From Agaricicola taiwanensis (GTDB lineage: Bacteria > Pseudomonadota > Alphaproteobacteria > Rhizobiales > Methylopilaceae), in contig NZ_BMCP01000002.1 in NCBI RefSeq assembly GCF_014635245.1, positions 868,001-932,000 on the forward strand: a stretch of 64,000 bases of DNA, read 5' to 3'. Shown piece by piece: positions 22,040 through 30,393 of the stretch (positions are counted from its first letter, which is position 1; every line of letters begins with the position of its first letter). A program made the translations under genes and the position numbers. The notes below the pieces were generated by a model. That model saw only the letters and a list, made by a program, of their open reading frames with translations, did not search any database and was not told where the DNA came from.

Positions 22040-23059
22040 ATGTCAATCGGTGCTTTCATCTGCGGCTGCGCGGAGTCTTCCTTCTCATCGGATGAGCGTG
22101 CCTTTCTGAAGGACGCCAATCCTTGGGGGCTGATCCTCTTCGCGCGGAATATCAGCGAACCACAGCAGGTGCGGGCGCTTTGCGAGGATTTCCGCAGCAT
22201 CGTCGGGCGCGCGGATGCACCGGTTCTGATCGATCAGGAAGGAGGCCGTGTGCGACGTCTGCGGCCGCCGCTTGTGGCGGATCATCCGCCGGCCTGGACT
22301 TATGGCAGCCGCTATGCCGGCGACCCGGAAGGGGCGCGCCAGGCGGCGCGGCTGTCCGGCCAGGTCCTGGGCGCTGAGCTGTCCGATCTCGGCATCACCG
22401 TCAATTGCGCGCCGGTGCTCGATCTTCGTTACAAGGATGCTCATGACATCGTTGGCGATCGCGCCTTCGGCGATACGCCGGCAACCGTCGCCGATCTGGG
22501 GCATGCGCTGGCCGATGGGCTGATGGATGCCGGCGTCCTGCCCGTGGTGAAGCATATTCCCGGCCACGGCCGCGCAATGGCCGACAGCCATTTTTCCCTG
22601 CCTGAGGTGAACACGCCGCGGGAGGAACTCGAGGCGACATGCTTTGCCCCCTTCCGCCTTTATGCCGACGCGCCGCTCGCCATGACGGCACATGTGGTTT
22701 ACCGCAGCATCGATGCTGAACGTCCGGCGACGACCTCGCCAATCGTGGTTGAAGACATCATCCGCAGCTTCATCGGTTTTGATGGACTGCTGATGAGCGA
22801 CGACCTCTCCATGAAAGCGCTGCAGGGGCCGATCCGGCAGCGGGCGGAAGCGTCCATTTCAGCAGGATGCGATGTGACGCTCCACTGCAACGGCAATATG
22901 GCCGAGATGATGGATGTCGCCGCCGGCTCTCCCGTGCTGACAGGCAAAGCGGCCGCGCGTGCCGAAGCGGCGCTGGCCCTCATCGCGGGCGCTCGCAAGG
23001 TGGATCTGTCCGAACATCGCGCACGGCTGGAAGCCATGTGGCGCTCCGCCGTTGCCTAG
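22040..23059 (+). CDS. nagZ: Beta-N-acetylhexosaminidase (GH3)
   Basis: This cytoplasmic glycoside hydrolase of family 3 removes N-acetylglucosamine from anhydro-muropeptides during cell-wall recycling. The 339-residue single-domain protein has LIDQEGGRVRRLRPP, the NagZ-diagnostic loop KHIPGHGRAMADSHFSLP with the His general acid/base, and the nucleophile segment GFDGLLMSDDLSMKAL. No signal peptide is present, as expected. scpA follows after a 4-base gap, so nagZ, scpA and scpB are likely co-transcribed, a common alphaproteobacterial arrangement. Confidence 0.94.
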   Translation: MSIGAFICGCAESSFSSDERAFLKDANPWGLILFARNISEPQQVRALCEDFRSIVGRADAPVLIDQEGGRVRRLRPPLVADHPPAWTYGSRYAGDPEGARQAARLSGQVLGAELSDLGITVNCAPVLDLRYKDAHDIVGDRAFGDTPATVADLGHALADGLMDAGVLPVVKHIPGHGRAMADSHFSLPEVNTPREELEATCFAPFRLYADAPLAMTAHVVYRSIDAERPATTSPIVVEDIIRSFIGFDGLLMSDDLSMKALQGPIRQRAEASISAGCDVTLHCNGNMAEMMDVAAGSPVLTGKAAARAEAALALIAGARKVDLSEHRARLEAMWRSAVA

Positions 23060-23063
23060 CTCC

Positions 23064-23840
23064 ATGAGCGACACCGGGGAGGAGGCCTCCCTTGGAGCGG
23101 TCGACGAGGCCTTTCTTGTCGACGTCGGCCTCTTCGAAGGACCGCTCGATCTTCTACTCGATCTCGCCCGCCGGGAGAAGATCGACCTCGCCCAGGTGTC
23201 GATTGCAAAGCTCGCGGCGCAGTATCTCGACTATATTGAGGATGCGCGTCTGAAGCGGCTGGAGATTGCTGCTGAGTATCTGGTGATGGCCGCGTGGCTC
23301 GCCTACCTCAAGTCCCGGCTCCTGCTTCCCGACGACACCGGCGATGAGGAGGAACCGTCAGCGGCCGAACTTGCTGAGAATCTCGCACGACGGCTCCGTC
23401 ATCTCCAGGCCATCCGTCAGGTGGCGGATATGCTCATGACGCGGCCGCGCCTGGGCAGCGATGTTTTCGCGCGCGGAGCCGGCGAAGGCGTGCGCTCGCT
23501 CGTCACGCCCACCTATGACGTCACCCTCTTCGATCTTCTGACCGGCTATGCCCGTCAGCGAGAAAAGGAGGCGCTGTCGCTCGTGACCATACGGCGTCGT
23601 CCGGTGCTCGCGCTTGCCGATGCTCGCGAGAGCCTCACGCGGCTCGTCGGACCGATATCGGAGTGGACGCGGCTCGATGCATTGCTGCGCCACTATCTGA
23701 TGTCCGATGAAGAGCGCCGTAGCGTCACAGCCTCCAGCTTTGGCGCTCTGCTCGAGATGGTGCGGGAAGGGTCGGCCGAAATCCGCCAGCATGCGCCCTT
23801 TGGCCCGATCTACCTCCGAAAGGGCCGAGAAGGCTCATGA
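23064..23840 (+). CDS. scpA: Segregation and condensation protein A
   Basis: ScpA is the kleisin subunit of the SMC-ScpAB condensin, bridging SMC heads during chromosome segregation. The 258-residue protein has the N-terminal kleisin motif LFEGPLDLLLDLARREKIDL and the conserved LVMAAWLAYLKSRLLLP helix. A C-terminal winged-helix region containing SFGALLEMVREG completes it. The start at ATG 23064 was chosen over an in-frame start inside nagZ. Its stop overlaps the scpB start by 4 bases (ATGA), implying coupled translation of partner subunits. The SMC gene is not in this window. Confidence 0.93.
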   Translation: MSDTGEEASLGAVDEAFLVDVGLFEGPLDLLLDLARREKIDLAQVSIAKLAAQYLDYIEDARLKRLEIAAEYLVMAAWLAYLKSRLLLPDDTGDEEEPSAAELAENLARRLRHLQAIRQVADMLMTRPRLGSDVFARGAGEGVRSLVTPTYDVTLFDLLTGYARQREKEALSLVTIRRRPVLALADARESLTRLVGPISEWTRLDALLRHYLMSDEERRSVTASSFGALLEMVREGSAEIRQHAPFGPIYLRKGREGS

Positions 23841-24526
23841 GCACGCCGGAACAAGAAGAGTGGGATGGCGACCTGACAATGCTGGAGCACGCCCGGATGG
23901 TGGAGGCGCTGCTGTTTGCCGCGGCCGAGCCGCTGGACGAGGAAACGATAGCCGAACATCTGCCAGAGCGGGTTGATGTGGCGCGTGTGCTGAAGCATCT
24001 TTTGGAACATTATGCGCCTCGCGGTGTGCGCCTCGTGCAGGTGGGCGGATGCTGGGCTTTCCGTACCGCACCCGATCTTGCGCCGCTCCTGCGCCGCGAC
24101 AGGTCCGAGCCGCGCAAGCTTTCCCGCGCCGCTGTGGAAACCCTTGCCATCATCGCCTACCATCAGCCGGTGACGCGCGCGGAGATCGAAGCGATCCGCG
24201 GCGTGTCGGTTGCCAAGGGCACATTGGACGTTTTGGTGGAGGCAGGCTGGGTGCGCCTGCGCGGGCGGCGGCGGACGCCCGGACGTCCGGTGACCTTCGG
24301 CACCACTCCGCGCTTTCTGGACCATTTCGGCCTGAATCAGATTTCCGATCTTCCTGGTCTCGACGAGTTGAAGGCCGCCGGCTTTTTTGACGGGCGCTTG
24401 CCGTCAGCCTTTGATATGCCCTTGCCGTTCGATGATCCTGCCCTGCGCGACGATGAAGACCCGGTTGAGCCGGACATGCGGGATTTCTTTGAAACGGATG
24501 TGCCGGACGGCCCTGCGAAACCATGA
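23837..24526 (+). CDS. scpB: Segregation and condensation protein B
   Basis: ScpB is a winged-helix dimer that binds ScpA in the SMC complex. The 229-residue protein shows MVEALLFAAAEPLDEETIAE near its N-terminus and the second winged-helix motif AAVETLAIIAYHQPVTRAEI, with IRGVSVAKGTLDVLVE after it. The RPVTFGTTPRFLDHFGL segment is highly typical. An acidic tail of about 30 residues ends in the 4-base overlap with the downstream ABC ATPase gene, an uncommon partner for scpB. Confidence 0.93.
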   Translation: MSTPEQEEWDGDLTMLEHARMVEALLFAAAEPLDEETIAEHLPERVDVARVLKHLLEHYAPRGVRLVQVGGCWAFRTAPDLAPLLRRDRSEPRKLSRAAVETLAIIAYHQPVTRAEIEAIRGVSVAKGTLDVLVEAGWVRLRGRRRTPGRPVTFGTTPRFLDHFGLNQISDLPGLDELKAAGFFDGRLPSAFDMPLPFDDPALRDDEDPVEPDMRDFFETDVPDGPAKP

Positions 24527-25629
24527 GCGAGACCATCGACCCACTGCCGAAACCCCGCTGGGGCCGCAGAATAGCAGCAGGCGTCAGCATTCCGTCGCGA
24601 TTGTCCTTCACCGGGCTGACCCATCGCTACGGCCGCGTCACGGCGGTCGATGATCTTACTCTGTCGGTAGAGCCCGGCGAAATCGTTGCCCTCCTGGGTC
24701 GCTCCGGTTGCGGTAAGACGACGCTCCTGCGGGTGGCGGCGGGAATCGAACGGCAGGTCTCGGGCGATGTGCACCTCGATGATCGTCTGATCGCAGGCGA
24801 GGGCGTGTTCACACCGCCGGAAAGGCGCGGCATCGGCCTCGTCTTCCAGGATTATGCTCTCTTTCCTCATCTGGACATCGTCCAGAATGTCGCCTTCGGC
24901 CTTAAGTCACTAAGCAGTGCAGAGGCGCGCCGGGCGGCACTGGCAGCGCTTGAACGTGTCGGCATGGCAAGGCATGCCGGAAGCTATCCGCACGCTCTTT
25001 CCGGTGGAGAGCAGCAGCGTGTCGCCCTTGCTCGGGCGGTCGCGCCGCGTCCTGGCGTGCTCCTCATGGACGAACCTTTCTCCGGCCTCGACAAGCGCCT
25101 ACGCGACAGTGTCCGGGAGGAAACGCTGGCCGTACTGCGCGAGACCGGCGCGACCTGCCTGATCGTGACGCATGATCCCGAGGAAGCCATGCGCATGGCC
25201 GACCGGATCGCCTTGATGCGCAGCGGCAAGCTCGTTCAGGCGGGGACCGCGGAGGAGCTTTATCTCCGGCCAAGCGACCTGTTCGTGGGGCGTTTCTTCA
25301 GCGAGCTTAACGAAATTGACGCCGTCGCGCGCAACGGGCGTGTCGAAACGCCGCTGGGGACCTTCCCGACCGGGATCGGGGATGGGCCGGTGACGGCCGC
25401 CATCCGTCTCTCGGCCCTGCGTGTCGTTCCGTCAGGCGAAGGAGTGATCGGGACGCTTCTGTCCCGACGCTTTCTCGGGGAAGTCGAGCTGCTTGAAATC
25501 GGGATCGAGAGTCTTGATCTGCCGATCCGCGCCCGCGTTCCGGCGGGTGTGCCCTTTGCACCGCGAGACGAGGTCCGGATCATCACGGATCCGTCAGGAG
25601 TGCTTGTGTTCCCGGCGGACGGGACTTAA
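24523..25629 (+). CDS. ABC transporter ATP-binding protein, FbpC/PotA-like, orphan
   Basis: This 368-residue ATPase of the iron(III)/spermidine/sulfate importer type has Walker A LGRSGCGKTTLL, Q-loop VFQDYALFPHLD, signature LSGGEQQRVALARAV, Walker B VLLMDEPFSGLDKRLRD and switch VTHDPEEAM. A C-terminal TOBE-like domain spans about residues 280-365. No permease or binding-protein gene is adjacent, so its partners must be encoded elsewhere. The start ATG overlaps the scpB stop (ATGA), and tatA follows after 36 bases. The N-terminal 25 residues before the ABC domain are basic and proline-containing. Substrate is unknown; ferric iron is only a guess from family resemblance. Confidence 0.85.
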   Translation: MSETIDPLPKPRWGRRIAAGVSIPSRLSFTGLTHRYGRVTAVDDLTLSVEPGEIVALLGRSGCGKTTLLRVAAGIERQVSGDVHLDDRLIAGEGVFTPPERRGIGLVFQDYALFPHLDIVQNVAFGLKSLSSAEARRAALAALERVGMARHAGSYPHALSGGEQQRVALARAVAPRPGVLLMDEPFSGLDKRLRDSVREETLAVLRETGATCLIVTHDPEEAMRMADRIALMRSGKLVQAGTAEELYLRPSDLFVGRFFSELNEIDAVARNGRVETPLGTFPTGIGDGPVTAAIRLSALRVVPSGEGVIGTLLSRRFLGEVELLEIGIESLDLPIRARVPAGVPFAPRDEVRIITDPSGVLVFPADGT

Positions 25630-25665
25630 CGTCTGCGGCAGTTTAGGCGCAAAGGGATTATCAGT

Positions 25666-25860
25666 ATGAGCGTCAGTCACTGGATTGTGGTTGCCATCGT
25701 CGTCGTGCTGCTGTTCGGACGCGGCAAGATTTCAGACATGATGGGCGACGTTGCCAAGGGCATCAAGAGCTTCAAGCAGGGGCTCAAGGAAGATGAAGCG
25801 CCGCAGCCGGTCGAGGCACGTGCCTCGCTTGCTCAGCCTGCAGATCAGCCCAAGGCCTGA
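25666..25860 (+). CDS. tatA: Sec-independent translocase TatA, copy 1
   Basis: TatA oligomerises to form the passage for folded proteins through the inner membrane. This 64-residue copy has a short N-terminal transmembrane helix ([16 protein letters not shown]), the conserved [18 protein letters not shown] hinge and amphipathic helix, and a short charged tail. A second tatA-type gene follows 30 bases later, and 25 of 28 residues across the hinge/amphipathic segment are identical. This copy has the shorter tail. It is the first gene of a tatA-tatA-tatB-tatC cluster, with AAGGGA about 11 bases before its ATG. Confidence 0.92.
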   Translation: MSVSHWIVVAIVVVLLFGRGKISDMMGDVAKGIKSFKQGLKEDEAPQPVEARASLAQPADQPKA

Positions 25861-25890
25861 TTGGCGTCACGGCCTTAGGAGAAGAAACAT

Positions 25891-26130
25891 ATGTCCATCG
25901 GATTTTGGCAGATCGCTCTCATTGCGCTGCTCGTGCTGCTTCTCTTCGGCCGTGGCAAGATCTCCGATCTGATGGGCGACGTTGCCAAAGGCATTAAAAG
26001 CTTCAAGAGCGGGCTCAAGGACGACGAGACCTCTCCACCGGCCGAGGCCGCTCCGCCTCAGCAGGTAGAGCATACGCCGGCGCCGCGCACCGAAGCCCCC
26101 GCCGAAAGCGCGGACCGTAAAACCTCGTGA
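25891..26130 (+). CDS. tatA: Sec-independent translocase TatA, copy 2 (tandem paralog)
   Basis: This 79-residue TatA/TatE-type protein has a transmembrane helix ([16 protein letters not shown]), the same FGRGKIS hinge, an amphipathic helix ([18 protein letters not shown]) and a longer Pro/Glu-rich tail. It has GGAGAAG upstream of the ATG. Near-identity to the preceding gene over the core and divergence in the tails indicate local tandem duplication. It may be a TatE-like spare or a specialised subunit. tatB follows 27 bases downstream. Confidence 0.92.
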   Translation: MSIGFWQIALIALLVLLLFGRGKISDLMGDVAKGIKSFKSGLKDDETSPPAEAAPPQQVEHTPAPRTEAPAESADRKTS

Positions 26131-26157
26131 TCCGCGACGCGGCGCGGAACAGGCGAC

Positions 26158-26703
26158 ATGTTTGATATCGGTTGGTCGGAACTGCTGATCGTCGCTGTCG
26201 TGGCGATCGTCGTGGTGGGTCCCAAGGACCTGCCGGACATGTTGCGCAACCTCGGGCGAGGCATGCGTGCCATCAGGCGCATGGCGAGCGAATTTCAGGG
26301 TCAGTTCAATGAAGCTCTGAAGGAAGCTGAACTCGACGGCGTTCGGGATGAGTTCAACCGCTTTCGTTCGTCCGCGAGTGATCTGACGCGCTTTCAGGAC
26401 ATTCCATCCATTGCCCGCGATGAAATAAAAGGCGCCATCGAGGGCACGCCCAAAGCAGACGGGCCGGATGCACTACCCGCCGCTTTGCCTGAGCCGCAAT
26501 TGCCGGTGATGCAGGAACCGAAGATCGATGTGACCCCTGCACCGGAGCCGACGTCGAAACGCCGTGCCGGCGTCAGGCCGAAACGCAAGACGAAGGCGCC
26601 AGAAGCTGCCGTGGCAGCAGCTGACGAACTTGAGCCTGCGCCTCCGAAGCCGGTTCGCAAGCGGGCGCCGAAACCAAAAAAACCCGCGGGTGATGCATCA
26701 TGA
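26158..26703 (+). CDS. tatB: Sec-independent translocase TatB
   Basis: TatB pairs with TatC to recognise twin-arginine signal peptides. The 181-residue protein begins MFDIGWSELLIVAVVAIVVV, with the TatB-type Glu in the helix and the GPKDLPDMLRNLGR hinge. A long amphipathic helix (RMASEFQGQFNEALKEAEL) and a Pro/Lys/Ala-rich tail of about 80 residues follow. The stop overlaps the tatC start by 4 bases, indicating translational coupling. Confidence 0.95.
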   Translation: MFDIGWSELLIVAVVAIVVVGPKDLPDMLRNLGRGMRAIRRMASEFQGQFNEALKEAELDGVRDEFNRFRSSASDLTRFQDIPSIARDEIKGAIEGTPKADGPDALPAALPEPQLPVMQEPKIDVTPAPEPTSKRRAGVRPKRKTKAPEAAVAAADELEPAPPKPVRKRAPKPKKPAGDAS

Positions 26704-27491
26704 CTGCCGATGATGACATCGAAGCCTCGCGCGCGCCGCTGATGGAGCATCTGATCGAGCTCCGGTCACGTTTGATCAAGGCGATCGCCGCGCTCTTCAT
26801 TGCCTTCATCGCCTGCTTCTTCTTCGCCGACGACATCTTCAACATCCTGTTGTGGCCCTATGAGTTTGCAGCCGGACCGCAGAAGGATCTGCAGCTGATC
26901 TACACCGCGCCGCAGGAGTATTTCCTGACGCAGATCAAGCTCGCCCTGTTCGGCGCCGTCTTCATCGCCTTTCCGATCATCGCCATCCAGATCTACAAAT
27001 TCGTCGCGCCTGGGCTCTACAAGCACGAGAAATCCGCTTTCGTGCCTTACCTGATCGCCACACCGCTGCTTTTCCTGCTGGGCGCCGCCTTCGTCTATTT
27101 CGTGGCCATGCCCTTCGCCATGAGCTTCTTCCTCTCCATGGAGCAGCAGGGCGCGCCCGGCCAGGCCTCGATCCAGCTCATGGCGAGGACGAGCGAATAT
27201 CTCGGCCTGATCATGACGTTCATCCTGGCCTTCGGCATCTGCTTCCAGATGCCGGTCATCCTGACGCTGCTGGCGCAGATCGGCATTATCGATTCCCAGT
27301 GGCTCAGGCAGAAGCGGAAATATGCCATCGTCGCCATCTTCGCGATCGCGGCTGTGATGACGCCCCCGGATGTGATCAGCCAGTTTTCCCTGGCCATACC
27401 GACCCTGCTTCTCTACGAGGCGACGATCTACGTGGTGCGCCTGACGGAGAAGAAGAAAGCGAAAGTAGAGGCCGCCGCATCGGGTTCCTGA
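26700..27491 (+). CDS. tatC: Sec-independent translocase TatC
   Basis: This polytopic receptor of the Tat pathway is 263 residues with six predicted transmembrane segments. Diagnostic features are MEHLIELRSRLIKAIAALF near the N-terminus, the first periplasmic loop with YTAPQEYFLTQIKLALFGA, and FGICFQMPVILTLLAQIG. The segment AIFAIAAVMTPPDVISQFSL precedes the last helix. Together with tatA, tatA and tatB it completes a full translocase operon. serS follows 65 bases downstream. Confidence 0.97.
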   Translation: MTADDDIEASRAPLMEHLIELRSRLIKAIAALFIAFIACFFFADDIFNILLWPYEFAAGPQKDLQLIYTAPQEYFLTQIKLALFGAVFIAFPIIAIQIYKFVAPGLYKHEKSAFVPYLIATPLLFLLGAAFVYFVAMPFAMSFFLSMEQQGAPGQASIQLMARTSEYLGLIMTFILAFGICFQMPVILTLLAQIGIIDSQWLRQKRKYAIVAIFAIAAVMTPPDVISQFSLAIPTLLLYEATIYVVRLTEKKKAKVEAAASGS

Positions 27492-27556
27492 CCTCGCTTT
27501 TCCACGCCTGGCCGGTTAAACCCGGGCAATGACGCCAAAGCTTTGAGTCTCACCCC

Positions 27557-28846
27557 ATGCATGACATACGCCTGATCCGCGAAAATCCCGCAGCCTTCGA
27601 CGCCGGTCTAGATAAGCGCAACGGCGGCTTCTCCGGCCTTGCCGACGAACTCGTCAAGCTGGACGAGACGCGCCGCTCGCTCATTGCGGCCGCTCAGGAG
27701 ATGCAGGAACGGCGGAACGCGGCGTCCAAGGAGATCGGGCAGGCCAAGGCGCAGAAGGACGAGGCGAGGGCGCAGGCCCTTATGACGGAGGTGGCCGCGC
27801 TGAAGGAGAAGATGCCGGCTGTCGAAGCGGATCTCAAAGCAGCCGAAGCGGCACTGCAGGACAAGCTCGCCGGCATCCCAAATATTCCCGCCGAGGATGT
27901 GCCCGTCGGCGCCGATGAGCACGACAATGTCGAACGCCACCGTCACGGTGCGCCGCGCAGCTACGCCTTCACGCCCAAGCAGCATTTTGAAATCGGCGAA
28001 GACCTCGGCCAGATGGATTTTGAAACGGCGGCCAAACTGTCCGGCAGCCGCTTCGTGGTGACCAAGGGACCGCTGGCGCGGCTGGAGCGCGCCATTGGCC
28101 AATTCATGCTGGATATCCACGTGGACGAGCACGGCTATACCGAGGTCAATCCCCCGGTTCTGGTCCGCGATGATGCGATGTTCGGAACGGCGCAGCTGCC
28201 GAAATTCCGCGACGATCAGTTCCGCGCCGGCGACGATTACTGGCTCATCCCGACAGCCGAGGTTCCGCTCACCAATCTCGTGCGGGAGATGATCCTGGAC
28301 GAGCGGGAACTTCCCTTACGCTTCACAGCGCTCACGCCGTGTTTCCGTGCGGAAGCGGGGGCGGCGGGCCGCGACACGCGGGGCATGATCCGCCAGCACC
28401 AGTTCGCCAAGGTGGAGATGGTTTCCATCACGACACCGGGCACCTCGGCGGACGAGCATGAGCGGATGCTTTCCTGCGCCGAGGCCGTGCTGAAACGGCT
28501 CGATCTCGCCTATCGGGTCGTGACACTGTGCACCGGCGACATGGGCTTCTCCTCACGCAAGACCTATGACATCGAGGTCTGGCTACCCGGGCAGAATGCC
28601 TATCGTGAGATCTCGTCCTGTTCGGTCTGCGGCGATTTTCAGGCGCGCCGCATGGACGCGCGCTATCGCCCGGCGGAAGGCAAGGGGACCGCCTTCGTCC
28701 ACACACTGAATGGTTCGGGCGTTGCCGTCGGCCGGGCACTCGTCGCGGTTCTGGAAACCTATCAGAACGAGGACGGCTCGGTGACGGTGCCGGAGGCACT
28801 CGCTCCTTATATGGGCGGCATCACAAGGATCGAGCGGGCGTCCTGA
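27557..28846 (+). CDS. serS: Seryl-tRNA synthetase
   Basis: This class II synthetase charges tRNA-Ser and tRNA-Sec. The 429-residue protein has an N-terminal long-arm coiled coil (about residues 30-105), motif 2 in [20 protein letters not shown] with HQFAKVEMV, and motif 3 [16 protein letters not shown], so the catalytic core is complete. The start [18 protein letters not shown] is the family's usual N-terminus. The surE GTG lies one base after the stop. Confidence 0.97.
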   Translation: MHDIRLIRENPAAFDAGLDKRNGGFSGLADELVKLDETRRSLIAAAQEMQERRNAASKEIGQAKAQKDEARAQALMTEVAALKEKMPAVEADLKAAEAALQDKLAGIPNIPAEDVPVGADEHDNVERHRHGAPRSYAFTPKQHFEIGEDLGQMDFETAAKLSGSRFVVTKGPLARLERAIGQFMLDIHVDEHGYTEVNPPVLVRDDAMFGTAQLPKFRDDQFRAGDDYWLIPTAEVPLTNLVREMILDERELPLRFTALTPCFRAEAGAAGRDTRGMIRQHQFAKVEMVSITTPGTSADEHERMLSCAEAVLKRLDLAYRVVTLCTGDMGFSSRKTYDIEVWLPGQNAYREISSCSVCGDFQARRMDARYRPAEGKGTAFVHTLNGSGVAVGRALVAVLETYQNEDGSVTVPEALAPYMGGITRIERAS

Positions 28847-28847
28847 C

Positions 28848-29618
28848 GTGCGGATCCTCATCACCAACGACGATGGAATTCATGCTCCGGGGCTCGCCGT
28901 TCTGGAGGGCATCGCGCGGGAACTGTCCGACGACGTCTGGGTGGTGGCGCCGGAAACCGACCAATCAGGCGTATCGCACTCCGTTTCGCTCAACGACCCC
29001 CTGCGCCTGCGCTTTGTCTCCGAGAAGAAGTATGCGGTCCGCGGGACGCCAAGCGACTGCGTGATCATGGGCGTCCATCACGTGCTGGAGGACAAACGGC
29101 CAGATCTTCTGCTGTCCGGCGTCAATCGCGGACGCAACGTTGCGGAGGACGTGACCTATTCCGGCACCATCGCCGGAGCGATCGAGGGCACCCTCCTGGG
29201 AATTCCCTCCATCGCACTCAGCCAGTGCTACAGCGCCGCCACCAAGACCAGCGACAACATGTTCGCATGCGCCGCGGCACGGGGCGCTGAAGCGGTGTTC
29301 AAGATCCGCGAAGCGGGTATCCCGGCCAGCAGCCTGGTCAACGTCAACTTTCCCGCCTGCGCACCGGAACAGGTGGAAGGGATGCGCGTGACACGGCAGG
29401 GGAAGCGCGCGCCCGGTTATCTGAAGATCGAGGGGCGCAGGGACGGGCGGAACAATCCCTACTATTGGATCATCTATGGTCGAACGGCTGCGGAACCCGG
29501 CGAGGGAACCGATCTCGGCGCCCTTGACCACAACATGATCTCGGTGACGCCGCTCAGAATCGACATGACTGATGACGCCTATCGTGCCCGCCTTACCGAC
29601 GTCTTTGGAGATGGTTGA
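28848..29618 (+). CDS. surE: 5'/3'-nucleotidase SurE
   Basis: This metal-dependent nucleotidase and exopolyphosphatase of stationary-phase survival is 256 residues. The N-terminal ILITNDDGIHAPGL carries the metal-binding Asp pair, and SGVNRGRNVAEDVTYSGTIA is the conserved substrate/metal loop. The start is GTG at 28848, which gives the exact family N-terminus MRILITNDDG. It follows serS by one base and precedes pcm by three bases. The serS-surE-pcm-nlpD order echoes the surE-pcm-nlpD order of E. coli. Confidence 0.96.
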   Translation: MRILITNDDGIHAPGLAVLEGIARELSDDVWVVAPETDQSGVSHSVSLNDPLRLRFVSEKKYAVRGTPSDCVIMGVHHVLEDKRPDLLLSGVNRGRNVAEDVTYSGTIAGAIEGTLLGIPSIALSQCYSAATKTSDNMFACAAARGAEAVFKIREAGIPASSLVNVNFPACAPEQVEGMRVTRQGKRAPGYLKIEGRRDGRNNPYYWIIYGRTAAEPGEGTDLGALDHNMISVTPLRIDMTDDAYRARLTDVFGDG

Positions 29619-29621
29619 GCC

Positions 29622-30287
29622 ATGCCGGTTTCGGGCCCGAACTCACATGAAGAAGCGGCGCGCCGGGCTGAGTTTCTGCTGTTCCTGAAACGCCGCGGGA
29701 TCGCCGATCGTAATCTGTTGCGTGCCATGGAAACGGTGCCGCGGGACCTGTTCGTCGCGCCGGAACTGCTGCAGCATGCCTATGCCGACAGGCCGCTTCC
29801 GATCGCTTGCGGCCAGACGATCAGCCAACCCTATCTCGTCGCCTATATGACCGAGCAGTTGGCGCTGAACGACCGCCACAAGGTGCTCGAGATCGGGACG
29901 GGCTCGGGCTATCAAACCGCGATCCTGTCGCGGCTGGCGCGCAGGATATACACCATAGATCGCTTCCGGACGCTGACCGCCGAGGCGGAAAAGCGCTTTG
30001 CAGAACTGCGCATTGCCAACATCACCACCATGACCGCCGATGGGGCCCTCGGCTGGCCCGCACAGGCTCCGTTCGATCGCATCATGGTTACGGCCGGCTG
30101 CGCCGATGTCCCGGATGCTCTGGTCGATCAGCTGGGGGACGACGGCGTCCTGATCATCCCAGTCGGCCCGCCGGGTGGCGAGCAGGAGCTTCTCAAGATC
30201 GAGAAGTTCGGCGAACGGACGGTGACGAAGAACCTGCTGACGGTTCGATTCGTGCCGCTTGTCCCCGGCAAAGCCGCCTCGCTTTGA
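29622..30287 (+). CDS. pcm: Protein-L-isoaspartate O-methyltransferase
   Basis: This enzyme methylates isoaspartyl residues in damaged proteins with SAM, starting their repair. The 221-residue protein has PLPIACGQTISQPYLVAYMT (substrate loop), SAM motif VLEIGTGSGYQTAILSRLA, and DRIMVTAGCADVPDALVDQL. It is the canonical copy, coupled to surE as in many proteobacteria. The more diverged paralog is at 8989. The ATG at 29622 follows the surE stop by three bases. Confidence 0.94.
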   Translation: MPVSGPNSHEEAARRAEFLLFLKRRGIADRNLLRAMETVPRDLFVAPELLQHAYADRPLPIACGQTISQPYLVAYMTEQLALNDRHKVLEIGTGSGYQTAILSRLARRIYTIDRFRTLTAEAEKRFAELRIANITTMTADGALGWPAQAPFDRIMVTAGCADVPDALVDQLGDDGVLIIPVGPPGGEQELLKIEKFGERTVTKNLLTVRFVPLVPGKAASL

Positions 30288-30393
30288 AAAAAGCAGATTT
30301 CTTACATTTCTTCCGGCCACGGCAACGGCTTGTTTACCTCAACAGCTTTTAATCAATCGCATCAAATTGGTGCGTATTTGAGTGAGTTGTCCC

